DNA of 27,041 nucleotides, from positions 1-27,041 of IMG/VR virus record IMGVR_UViG_3300027365_000051; one strand, given 5' to 3'. The DNA is from a virus. The translations under genes and the position numbers were made by a program. Positions 19,856 through 26,669 of the stretch are shown one piece after another (the stretch's first letter is position 1; each line of letters starts with the position of its first letter). The notes below the pieces were generated by a model that did not search any database, was not told the DNA's origin, and worked only from the letters and a program-made list of their open reading frames with translations.

Positions 19856-21120
19856 TGCAGCTCGCCTTCGACCTCAAACCCGAAGCAGCCCTGGAGTTCT
19901 GGCGCGGCAAGGTACAACTCTCGCCCTCCCAGTTCCGCGCCCTCTCCCGCGAGCCCAAGATCCGCGCCTTCGCGGTGTCAGGCATCGCCAAGGGCGACGA
20001 GCTGGCCACGGTCTACCAGGCGCTGACCAAGTCTCTGGAGGCAGGCACCCCCTTCGCCGAGTTTCAGCGCGACTGCGCCGAGATCTTTGAAAACCGAGGC
20101 TGGACCGGCCGCAAAGCCTGGCGCATCGACAACATCTTTCGCACCAACATCCAGACCGCCTACAACGTCGGCCGCTACCAAGAGCTGCAACGCATCAAGG
20201 CCAAGCGCCCCTTCTGGCGCTACAGCGCGGTCAACGACCGCCGCACCCGCCCGGCCCACCGTGCCATGCACGGCAAGATTTTTCCGGCCGATCATCCCTT
20301 CTGGGATACCTGGTTTCCGCCCAATGGTTTCCGGTGCAGATGCAGCGTCGATTCGGTCGGCCCGGACGAGATCGAGGCCAACGGCTGGCAGGTCGAAACC
20401 AAAGACCCCACCGGCAAGCTCTACGAGCCGACCGATCCGGTCACCGGGGTGCGGCTGCCGGCGCGGCTGGCCATGCCCGACCCGGGCTGGGATTTTCACG
20501 TGGGCAAGGCGGGCTGGGAGGGCTTGACTCCCGGGCCGGGCGATGCCGGGCCGATTGTGCCGCTGCTGCCGCGCTCCCTGGGTGCCGCCGCGGGCAAGCC
20601 TGCTCTGGCCACGATCGACCCGCGCCACATCAAACCCTATGTTGCGGATGACCTGATGCCTAAAGGGCTGGCGCCGGAGGCCTATGTCGGGGCGTTTCTG
20701 CGAGAGTTCGGCATCGAGACTCTGGGTGGGGAGACTCTGATCAGCATCCCGGGAGCCGACAGGCTGCTTCCGGTTAATAAGGGGTTGTTCATCGACAAGG
20801 CAACCCGCGAATGGAAGGTCATCACCACCGACGGGCGGGAGCAATACCTCAGGCTGCTGGCCCGGACCATCCGCGCACCGTTCGAGGTCTGGCTGGTCCC
20901 GGCCGAGGTGAGTGGCCGCAAGTATGCAGTGATCAACCTGCTCCGGCTGTTCGCTGGAGAGAGGGGAAAGGTCGGCGGGTTTGTGGTCTGGAGTCTGGTG
21001 GGGGATCGCTGGATGAGCTCGACGGCCTTCGCGCCCAAGCTCGCCCAGGGAGAAAAGAAGCTGTTGCAGTATCTGGAGCAACAGCGGCAGGGGCGGCTGC
21101 TGTTTCGCGAGACGCTGTAA
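19855..21120 (+). CDS. F: F-like minor head protein fused to a PBECR-type nuclease domain
   Basis: Residues about 45-175 are the Mu F/SPP1 gp7 head-morphogenesis domain (FRTNIQTAYNVGRYQEL, RRTRPAHRAMHGKIFPADHPFWDTWFPPNGFRCRC). The C-terminal part (about 260-421) follows a linker and resembles the phage barnase-EndoU-colicin-RelE-like (PBECR) nuclease domains often fused to F proteins: GLFIDKATREWKVITTDG, EVWLVPAE, FVVWSLVGDRW, SSTAFAP and GRLLFRE. It may be carried in the virion and injected, or be inactive structural cargo. Codon choice is a little less GC-biased in the C-terminal part than in the F domain, as for an acquired module. Confidence 0.92.
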   Translation: MQLAFDLKPEAALEFWRGKVQLSPSQFRALSREPKIRAFAVSGIAKGDELATVYQALTKSLEAGTPFAEFQRDCAEIFENRGWTGRKAWRIDNIFRTNIQTAYNVGRYQELQRIKAKRPFWRYSAVNDRRTRPAHRAMHGKIFPADHPFWDTWFPPNGFRCRCSVDSVGPDEIEANGWQVETKDPTGKLYEPTDPVTGVRLPARLAMPDPGWDFHVGKAGWEGLTPGPGDAGPIVPLLPRSLGAAAGKPALATIDPRHIKPYVADDLMPKGLAPEAYVGAFLREFGIETLGGETLISIPGADRLLPVNKGLFIDKATREWKVITTDGREQYLRLLARTIRAPFEVWLVPAEVSGRKYAVINLLRLFAGERGKVGGFVVWSLVGDRWMSSTAFAPKLAQGEKKLLQYLEQQRQGRLLFRETL

Positions 21121-21225
21121 GCCGCACCGGAGCTTACAGCCATGGACGCCACTTATTTTACCCATGCCGGGCCACGGTTCATGGCGTCGTAGGCATAGGT
21201 TAGCACTGGATAACGAGGATTGCAA

Positions 21226-21681
21226 ATGATCCGCATCGACGCCGACGACCACGAAATCCGCCAGATCTTAACCGAGCTAAAGGCCAAGCTGGGCAACACC
21301 AGCGAGGCGATGGACGAGATCGGCGAGCTGGTCAAGCTCAGCGTCAAGCGCAACTTCGAAGCCGAGGGCCGCCCCAAGCGCTGGCCGAAGTCGGCCCGGG
21401 CCAAGGCCGAGGGCGGGCAGACCCTCTCCGACACCGGCCGGCTGCGCAACAGCTTCAGCCATCGCGTCGGGCCGTTTTCCGTGGAGATCGGCACCAACGT
21501 GCAGTATGCCGCCATCCATCACTTCGGCGGCACGATCCGGCCTAGAGGCGGCAAGGCCCTGCGGACCCCCTTCGGCCCACGGGCCAGCGTGCGCATGCCG
21601 GCCCGCCCCTTCCTGCTGATCCAGGAGCAGGACAAGGCGCTGATGTTGAAGATCCTCGGCCGCTACCTGGCCGAGGGCTGA
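21226..21681 (+). CDS. G: Virion morphogenesis protein G (Mu gp31-like)
   Basis: This 151-aa protein matches the phage virion morphogenesis family (tail completion): RNFEAEGRPKRWPKSARAK, LSDTGRLRNSFSH, VQYAAIHHFGGTI and MPARPFLLI. ATG 21226 has ACGAGGATTGCAA upstream; TTG 21220 would add two residues without a better site. It is preceded by 105 nt containing only a short GACGCCA/TGGCGTC inverted repeat and followed by a terminator-like structure. Confidence 0.92.
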   Translation: MIRIDADDHEIRQILTELKAKLGNTSEAMDEIGELVKLSVKRNFEAEGRPKRWPKSARAKAEGGQTLSDTGRLRNSFSHRVGPFSVEIGTNVQYAAIHHFGGTIRPRGGKALRTPFGPRASVRMPARPFLLIQEQDKALMLKILGRYLAEG

Positions 21682-21738
21682 AAAAACGCCCTCTAGCCTG
21701 TGGATAGCCACCAAGGGCTACCAAGGTACGTTTTTTTT
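21681..21738 (+). terminator. Terminator-like structure between G and I
   Basis: AAAAAACG (21681-21688) pairs with CGTTTTTT (21729-21736), with inner CTAGCC/GGCTA pairing, and T8 follows. A further ~90 nt to the I gene (21739-21828) are AT-rich with TTTAAACA repeats. In Mu, a late promoter PI lies here, so a promoter before gene I is likely, but I see no copy of the CCCTTTACAAG element. Confidence 0.5.
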
Positions 21739-21828
21739 CTGATCGTCGAATACAGGGATTTTTAAACAGGGTTTAAACATGGTTCTGGATTGCGGCACAG
21801 GTTGCCATTGCGCCCGAAGGAGTCACCG

Positions 21829-22857
21829 ATGAAAATTTTACTGCTCGACCCCGCACTCAGCCTCGGCCTCAACGTCGCCGGCCTGCCCGAAGGCTGCGAG
21901 GTGCTGGCGCTGAATTTTGAACTGCCGAGCGACGGCAGCGCCCCCGAATGGATCGAGCTGATCCAGGCCGGCGCTCAACTCATCGGCCGTGACGGTCGCA
22001 GCTGGGTCAACGACGACCCGCAAGGGGTGGTCGCCGCCCTCAATGCCCGCGGCGCCGACCTGGTGGTCGACTTTGAACACTCGACCGAGCTGCGCGCCCC
22101 CAACGGCCAGCAGGCCCCGGCCGCCGGCTGGGTGGGCGGCTTCGAGTTGCGCGACGGCGGCGCGATCTGGGGCCGGGTCGCCTGGACTCCCAAGGGCCAG
22201 GCCGCCGTAGCCAACCGCGAATATCGCTACTTAAGCCCGGTGTTGATCTACGAGAAGGCCAGCGGCCGCGTCAAGTCCCTCTCCAGCATCGGCCTGGTCA
22301 ACAAGCCGAACCTGTTCAACCAAGCGCTCAATCACGAGCAACCACGAAAGGAGCCACAGATGGACTGGAAAAAACTGCTGCTCAAACTCGGTCTGGCCGA
22401 GGATGCCACCCTGGAGCAGGCCCTCAACGCACTGGGCAAGCTCCAGGGCGACCTGGCCACCGCCCTCAACCGGGCCGACACCCCCAGCCTCGACAAGTTC
22501 GTCCCCCGCGCCGACTACGACAGCGCCCTGGCCCGGGCGACCAACGCCGAGCAGACCCTGACCGCTCAGAAAAAGGCCGAGCTGGAGACCGCCATCAACA
22601 GCGAAGTCGAAGCCGCGGTCAAGGCCGGCAAGGTCACCCCGGCCACCGCCGACTACCACAAGGCCAGCTGCCGCCAGGAGGGCGGGCTGGAGCGCTTCCG
22701 CGAGTTCGTCAAGGCCGCCCCGGTGATCGGCGACCCCTCCAACCTCGACGGCAAAGACCCCGACAAGGGCGCCAAGGCCCTCAACGCCGAAGAGTCCGCC
22801 CTGGCCGCACTGTTCGGCAACAGCGCCGAAGACCTGAAAAAATACGGCGCGGCTTAA
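21829..22857 (+). CDS. I: Phage head maturation protease I with C-terminal scaffold
   Basis: This 342-aa protein is the Mu I-like protease/scaffold. The N-terminal protease has V-V-D81-F-E-H84-S and Y-L-S136-P, and SLSSIGLVNKPNLFNQAL at the end of the domain, as in the family. The C-terminal half is a charged coiled-coil scaffold (AEQTLTAQKKAELETAINSEVE). ATG 21829 follows GAAGGAGTCACCG. It should process the head scaffold before DNA packaging; the catalytic assignment is from family pattern. Confidence 0.92.
   Translation: MKILLLDPALSLGLNVAGLPEGCEVLALNFELPSDGSAPEWIELIQAGAQLIGRDGRSWVNDDPQGVVAALNARGADLVVDFEHSTELRAPNGQQAPAAGWVGGFELRDGGAIWGRVAWTPKGQAAVANREYRYLSPVLIYEKASGRVKSLSSIGLVNKPNLFNQALNHEQPRKEPQMDWKKLLLKLGLAEDATLEQALNALGKLQGDLATALNRADTPSLDKFVPRADYDSALARATNAEQTLTAQKKAELETAINSEVEAAVKAGKVTPATADYHKASCRQEGGLERFREFVKAAPVIGDPSNLDGKDPDKGAKALNAEESALAALFGNSAEDLKKYGAA
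22360..22857 (+). CDS. Internal-start scaffold protein within gene I (Mu Z equivalent)
   Basis: An in-frame ATG at 22360 (M178 of the I protein) is preceded by AAAGGAGCCACAG, a strong ribosome site inside the gene. The 165-aa product (MDWKKLLLKLGLAEDATLEQ...) is the free scaffold domain. Mu makes its scaffold Z in the same way, from an internal start in gene I, so separate synthesis is likely. Confidence 0.8.
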   Translation: MDWKKLLLKLGLAEDATLEQALNALGKLQGDLATALNRADTPSLDKFVPRADYDSALARATNAEQTLTAQKKAELETAINSEVEAAVKAGKVTPATADYHKASCRQEGGLERFREFVKAAPVIGDPSNLDGKDPDKGAKALNAEESALAALFGNSAEDLKKYGAA

Positions 22858-22890
22858 CCCTGCGCCCCACCCACACGAGGAGGTAACACC

Positions 22891-23292
22891 ATGGCACTGA
22901 CCGCAGACAGCAACACCCCGATGAAGGATGGCGAGCTGATCTCCGTCCCCGTCGCCGCCGCGAAGAAGATCTTCGCCGGCGCCCTGGTGGCCGCCAATGC
23001 CACCGGCTTCGCCACTCCCGGCGCTATCGCCACCACCCTGACCTACCTCGGCCGGGCCGAGGAGTACGTCGACAACAGCGGCGGCGCCGACGGCGCCAAA
23101 ACCGTCCTGGTGCGCATCGGCAAGGCCTTCAAGTTCAAAAATCTCGGCGCCGACCTCGTTACCCAGGCCGAACTCGGCAAGACCTGCTACATCACCGACG
23201 ACGAGACCGTCAGCAAGACCAACGCCACCAACACCAAGTCGGCGGCCGGCAAAGTGCTCGGCGTCGAATCTGACGGCGTCTGGGTTCTGTAA
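22891..23292 (+). CDS. Capsid cement/decoration-like protein (133 aa)
   Basis: The protein lies between I and T, where Mu-like siphoviruses have a cement protein. It has the small beta-rich DUF2190-like character: VPVAAAKKIFAGALVAANATGFATPG, LTYLGRAEEYVDNSGGADGAKTVLVRIGKAFKFKN, CYITDDETV, and VLGVESDGVWVL at the C-terminus. ATG follows ACACGAGGAGGTAACACC. It probably trimerises on the outside of the head. Confidence 0.86.
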   Translation: MALTADSNTPMKDGELISVPVAAAKKIFAGALVAANATGFATPGAIATTLTYLGRAEEYVDNSGGADGAKTVLVRIGKAFKFKNLGADLVTQAELGKTCYITDDETVSKTNATNTKSAAGKVLGVESDGVWVL

Positions 23293-23329
23293 CCAGCTAT
23301 CAACCACCCTTTGAACGGAGGATAAAACC

Positions 23330-24235
23330 ATGATCGTCAACGCGGCCGCCCTCGGCCAGATCTTCACCAATCTGAAAACCACCTTCCACAAGGCCTTCGA
23401 CGCTGCCCCGGGCGTGTGGCAGAAAATCGGCATGTTGGTGCCGAGCAACTCCAAGCAGGTCGATTACGCCTGGCTGGAGAACTTCCCCAAGATGCAGCGC
23501 TGGGTCGGCGACAAGGTGCTCAAGGCGATCAAGGCCGGCAAGTACGTGCTGGTCAATGAGGACTTCGAGGCCACCGTCAGCGTCAAGCGCAACGACATCG
23601 AGGACGACACCCTCGGCATCTATGCCCCCCAGGCCCAGAGCGCCGGATTCTCGGCCAAGCAGTGGCCCGATGAGCTGATCATGGAGAAGGTCAACGGCGC
23701 CTTCGCCACCGAATGCTTCGACGGCCAGTACTTCTGCGACACCGACCACCCGGTGGCCGGCGCCAGCGTCAGCAATAAGGGGACCGCCGTTTTGTCGGTC
23801 GCCACCCAGGCCTTGGCCATCGCCAGCTACGGCGCCGCCCGTACCGCCATGCGCAAGTTCAAGGATGACGAGGGCCGCCCCCTCAACATCACCCCCAACG
23901 TGCTGCTGGTGCCGCCGGCCCTCGAGTACATCGCCCTGGCCCTGGTCAACAACGACCGCCTCGACGACGGCAAGGCCAACCCCTTCAAAGGCACCGCCGA
24001 AGTGGTGGTCGATGCCCGCTTGACCTCGGACACCGCCTGGTTCCTGCTCGACACCACCAAGCCGATCAAGCCCTTCATCTTCCAGCAGCGCAAGGCCCCG
24101 GTCTTCGTCAGCCAGACCGACATGAACGCCGACGGCGTCTTCATGCGCGGGGAGTACAACTTCGGTGCCGAGGCCAGGGGCGCCGCCGGCTACGGCTTCT
24201 GGCAACTCTGCTACGGCTCCACCGGCCTCGGCTAA
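23330..24235 (+). CDS. T: Major head protein T (Mu gpT-like)
   Basis: This 301-aa protein matches the Mu gpT major capsid family: GQIFTNLKTTFHKAFDAAPG near the N-terminus, MLVPSNSKQVDYAWLENFPKMQRWVGDKV, and FCDTDHPVAG with NVLLVPPALEYIALALVNNDR further on. It should assemble the icosahedral head on the scaffold. GGAGGATAAAACC gives a strong ribosome site. A very stable hairpin follows its stop. Confidence 0.95.
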   Translation: MIVNAAALGQIFTNLKTTFHKAFDAAPGVWQKIGMLVPSNSKQVDYAWLENFPKMQRWVGDKVLKAIKAGKYVLVNEDFEATVSVKRNDIEDDTLGIYAPQAQSAGFSAKQWPDELIMEKVNGAFATECFDGQYFCDTDHPVAGASVSNKGTAVLSVATQALAIASYGAARTAMRKFKDDEGRPLNITPNVLLVPPALEYIALALVNNDRLDDGKANPFKGTAEVVVDARLTSDTAWFLLDTTKPIKPFIFQQRKAPVFVSQTDMNADGVFMRGEYNFGAEARGAAGYGFWQLCYGSTGLG

Positions 24236-24260
24236 GCCCTGGCGCTTCGTTAACTCTGCA

Positions 24261-24283
24261 GGGGCGGGCCGCTGGCCCGCCCC
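24261..24283 (+). other. Very stable hairpin downstream of T
   Basis: GGGGCGGGCC (24261-24270) and GGCCCGCCCC (24274-24283) form a perfect 10-bp stem with a 3-nt loop, without a T run. It probably protects the T messenger from 3' decay or reduces reading into gp35. A structured RNA downstream of Mu-like gpT genes (Mu-gpT-DE) has been described; whether this belongs to it I cannot tell. Confidence 0.5.
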
Positions 24284-24300
24284 GCCTTTGGAGGCCTGCC

Positions 24301-24477
24301 ATGATCCGCATTACCGCCAAGACCGACGGCTTCCGCCGCTGCGGCATCGCCCACAGCAAAGAGCCGACCGAGTACCCCGACGACCATTTCAACAAAAAAG
24401 AGCTGGAGCTGCTGAAGGAAGAACCGATGTTGAGTGTCGAGGAGGTCAAACCCAAGGGCAAGGCAAGTAGCCCTTGA
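24301..24477 (+). CDS. Mu gp35/HI1506-like protein (58 aa)
   Basis: ATG at 24301 follows TTTGGAGGCCTGCC. The product has the HI1506-like pattern: IRITAKTDGFRRCGIAHSKEPTEYPDDHF, then ELELLKEEPMLSVEEV. The family is of unknown function and usually lies between T and gp36, as here. Its stop is inside a TTGACA element that precedes a strong terminator. Confidence 0.8.
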   Translation: MIRITAKTDGFRRCGIAHSKEPTEYPDDHFNKKELELLKEEPMLSVEEVKPKGKASSP

Positions 24478-24516
24478 CAACCGCCCCGCCACGGGTGTAA
24501 ATAGCATCGCAAGATC

Positions 24517-24552
24517 AAGCCCCTCCCCTTGCCGGGAGGGGCTTTTTGTTTT
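24517..24552 (+). terminator. Strong rho-independent terminator after the head genes
   Basis: AAGCCCCTCCC (24517-24527) pairs perfectly with GGGAGGGGCTT (24534-24544) over a 6-nt loop, followed by TTTGTTTTT. TTGACA at 24474-24479 with TAAATA after 18 nt stands upstream. The whole arrangement matches 13419-13507. Confidence 0.9.
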
Positions 24553-24560
24553 TAAAGCCC

Positions 24561-24595
24561 TTTACAAGATTTCCGCCCACACCATCCCCTATCAT
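24561..24595 (+). promoter_or_regulatory. Candidate late promoter before the tail genes
   Basis: GCCCTTTACAAG and a -10-like TATCAT (24590-24595) are 23 nt apart, as at 13514-13548. TTTCCGCCC also recurs in the spacer (TTCGCCC in the other copy). The first tail gene begins about 60 nt downstream. Mor-type activation is the simplest reading. Confidence 0.62.
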
Positions 24596-24655
24596 CGGCC
24601 CATGCAACCCGCGCCGGGCAACCCGCCCGGCCGCCGTCAGCGCATGAGGCCGCCT

Positions 24656-25084
24656 ATGCCCTACAGCACCCTAGCCGATCTGATTGAGAGACTGCCCGAG
24701 CAGGCCCTGGTCCAACTCACCGACGATGCCGGAGTTGGTCTGGTCGATTCCGCCAAGGTCGCCGCCGCCATCGCCCGGGCTGATCAGGAGATCGACGCCT
24801 GGTGCGGTGGCCGCTACAGCGTCCCCTTCGCCTCGCCCCCGGCTGTGGTGCGCGGGCTCTCGGCCGACCTGGCCATCTACTATCTGCACGGCCGCACCCA
24901 GGACGAAATCCCCGAGACCCGCAAAGACAGCCACAAAAACGCCCTGCGGCTGCTGGAAAAGATCGCCGAAGGCAAGATCAGCCTCGGCCTCGACCCGGCC
25001 CCGGCCGCCCCGGCGGCTTCCGGCGCGGCCATCGTCTCCGGCCCCGGGCGGCTGTTTAGCCGCAACTCCCTCGACGGGATGTAG
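24656..25084 (+). CDS. Mu gp36-like protein (DUF1320)
   Basis: This 142-aa protein is the DUF1320/gp36 head-tail completion protein: YSTLADLIERLPEQALVQLTDD, ARADQEIDAWCGGRY, LSADLAIYYLHGRTQ and KDSHKNALRLLEKI. ATG 24656 has GAGG 7 nt upstream; ATG at 24644 or 24602 are possible but less well placed. It begins the second late transcript. Confidence 0.9.
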   Translation: MPYSTLADLIERLPEQALVQLTDDAGVGLVDSAKVAAAIARADQEIDAWCGGRYSVPFASPPAVVRGLSADLAIYYLHGRTQDEIPETRKDSHKNALRLLEKIAEGKISLGLDPAPAAPAASGAAIVSGPGRLFSRNSLDGM

Positions 25085-25087
25085 CCC

Positions 25088-25507
25088 ATGGACGATCTGA
25101 CCGCCACCGAAGCCGCGCTGATGACCGCCATCGAGGCCCTGGGCCTGTTCAAAGGCGTCCACGGCAGCGGCCGCGACGGCGAGTTCAAACCCCTGGCCCA
25201 CCCGGCCGCCGCGGTGGTGTTCCTGGGCGACGCCGACAGCGGCAGCCGCCCCCGGGCCGTGTGGGACGAAACCTACGCCGTGCTGATCCGCGACAAGAAC
25301 CTCGCCGGCGAGCAGGCCGCCGCCCGTGGCGTCTACGGCCTGCTGCAGGCGGTGCGCGACGCCATCCACGGCAAAACCCTGGGCCTGCCCAACATCGCCC
25401 CCTTCGCCTGCATCCGGCGTGAGCTGCTCGACTACGACAAGGGGACCATCGACTACCAGCTCACCTTCACCTGCCGGCGCTTCGGCGCCATCGCCACCGA
25501 CCTGTAA
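25088..25507 (+). CDS. Mu gp37-like protein (DUF1834)
   Basis: This 139-aa protein matches the gp37/DUF1834 family placed after gp36 (LFKGVHGSGRDGEF, PAAAVVFLGDADSG, LLQAVRDAIHGKTLGL, FACIRRELLDYDKGTIDYQLTF). It is probably a tail-terminator or tail-completion protein. It starts 3 nt after the gp36 stop. Confidence 0.88.
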   Translation: MDDLTATEAALMTAIEALGLFKGVHGSGRDGEFKPLAHPAAAVVFLGDADSGSRPRAVWDETYAVLIRDKNLAGEQAAARGVYGLLQAVRDAIHGKTLGLPNIAPFACIRRELLDYDKGTIDYQLTFTCRRFGAIATDL

Positions 25508-25524
25508 CGGGAGATAAAACGGCC

Positions 25525-25671
25525 ATGAAACCCACCTTTACCGAAACCGTCAACGACGCCTCGCAGACGCGCATCGTCAACGCCGACGCGCAGCCCGAGG
25601 CCCCCGAACCCAAACGCCGCCCCCGCGCGGCCGCAACCCCCGAGGAGGTAAGCGATGCTGACCCGACGTAG
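25525..25671 (+). CDS. Short disordered-like protein (48 aa)
   Basis: ATG at 25525 has ACGGGAGATAAAACGGCC upstream. The 48-aa product is rich in Pro, Ala, Asp and Arg (PEAPEPKRRPRAAATPEEV) and probably unstructured. It overlaps the next gene by 17 nt, and its final part holds the ribosome site of that gene. Position is that of Mu gp38, but no homology is clear. Confidence 0.6.
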   Translation: MKPTFTETVNDASQTRIVNADAQPEAPEPKRRPRAAATPEEVSDADPT

Positions 25672-26602
25672 AATCGTCGTCGCCAAGATCGAGTCCGTCG
25701 AAGGCACCGGTGAAGCGCTGGTGGTCGGCGACGCCGGAATTCTGGCCATCGACCCCAAGTTCGATGCCGATTTCAAGATGCACGAGCGCAACAGCCAGTT
25801 CACGTCACTCTCCCCCCAGGTGCCGATCCCCGGGGCGCGCGGCGCCAAGATCAGCTTCCGAGCCGAGCTCAAGGGTGCCGGGGCCGCCTACTCGGCCACC
25901 GTCAAGCCGGCCCTCTCCCCCTATCTGCGGGCCTGCGGCCTGGCCGAGACCATCGACACCACACTCGGCAGCGAAAAGGCCACCTACCTGCCGGCCTCCA
26001 GCGGCGTCCCCTCGCTGACCATCTGGGTCTACGAGGACGGCGTGATCAAAAAGGCCCGGGGCTGCCGGGGCAGCGTCAAGTTCAGCGGCAAGCTGGGCGA
26101 GCCGGTGTTCGCCGAGTTCTCGTTTGAGGGGGTTTACACCGAGGTGATCGACGGCGCCATGATCGCGCCGACCTTCGAGGCCACCGTGCCGCCGGTGGTG
26201 CTCGGCAACACCCTGACCCTCGACGCCTTTTCCCCGGTGGCCGAGTCCCTCAGCATCGACCTGAGCAACACCCTGACCCTGCGCAGCTCCATCGGCGCGA
26301 CCGACGGCTACCATTCGGCGCTGATCACCGACCGCAAGCCCACCGGCCAGATGGACCCGGAAATGACCACCGTGGCCGCCCACGATTTCTTCGGCAAGTG
26401 GAAAAGCGGCGCCACCGCCGCCCTGACCTTCGGCCCCATCGGCCCGGTGGACGGCTACAACAAATTCACCCTCAGTGCGCCCAAGGTGGTCTACACCAGC
26501 GTCGGCGAAGGCGACCGCGTCGGCAACCTCACCGCCGATCTCGGCTTCATGCTCTGCCGCAATACCGGCGACGACGAGTTCAAACTGGAATTCGTCAAAT
26601 AA
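25655..26602 (+). CDS. Tail tube-like protein (siphovirus type, 315 aa)
   Basis: After gp37, Mu would have the contractile-sheath gene L (~495 aa). Here the gene is a 315-aa beta-rich protein: RRIVVAKIESVEGTGEALV near the start, a PIPGARGAKISFRAELKG core, CRGSVKFSGKLGEPVFAEFSFEG, and LSAPKVVYTSVGEGDRVGNLTADLGFMLCRN near the end. This is the layout of long-flexible-tail tube proteins in Mu-headed siphoviruses. GAGGAGGTAAGCG is a strong ribosome site. Tail type is an inference; the sheath and tube genes beyond the window would settle it. Confidence 0.8.
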   Translation: MLTRRRIVVAKIESVEGTGEALVVGDAGILAIDPKFDADFKMHERNSQFTSLSPQVPIPGARGAKISFRAELKGAGAAYSATVKPALSPYLRACGLAETIDTTLGSEKATYLPASSGVPSLTIWVYEDGVIKKARGCRGSVKFSGKLGEPVFAEFSFEGVYTEVIDGAMIAPTFEATVPPVVLGNTLTLDAFSPVAESLSIDLSNTLTLRSSIGATDGYHSALITDRKPTGQMDPEMTTVAAHDFFGKWKSGATAALTFGPIGPVDGYNKFTLSAPKVVYTSVGEGDRVGNLTADLGFMLCRNTGDDEFKLEFVK

Positions 26603-26618
26603 CCCGACCACCCAAATC

Positions 26619-26646
26619 GTAGGGGCACGGCATGCCGTGCCCCTAC
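26619..26646. repeat. Perfect 28-bp palindromic repeat between tail genes
   Basis: GTAGGGGCACGGCA is followed directly by its exact complement TGCCGTGCCCCTAC, so both arms are 14 bp with no loop. It is of the dispersed GTAGGGGC palindrome type seen in many bacterial chromosomes, and a degenerate relative lies at 9280-9306. It lies 16 nt after the tail-tube stop and 23 nt before the next ATG. Confidence 0.75.
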
Positions 26647-26669
26647 CTGCCCACCAGGAGGAACCACCC

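Noticed and set aside
22231-23454. Minus-strand open frame of 407 codons opposite the head genes
   Set aside because: Shadow of I, cement and T genes with repetitive Gly/Val/Leu content and no recognisable domain.
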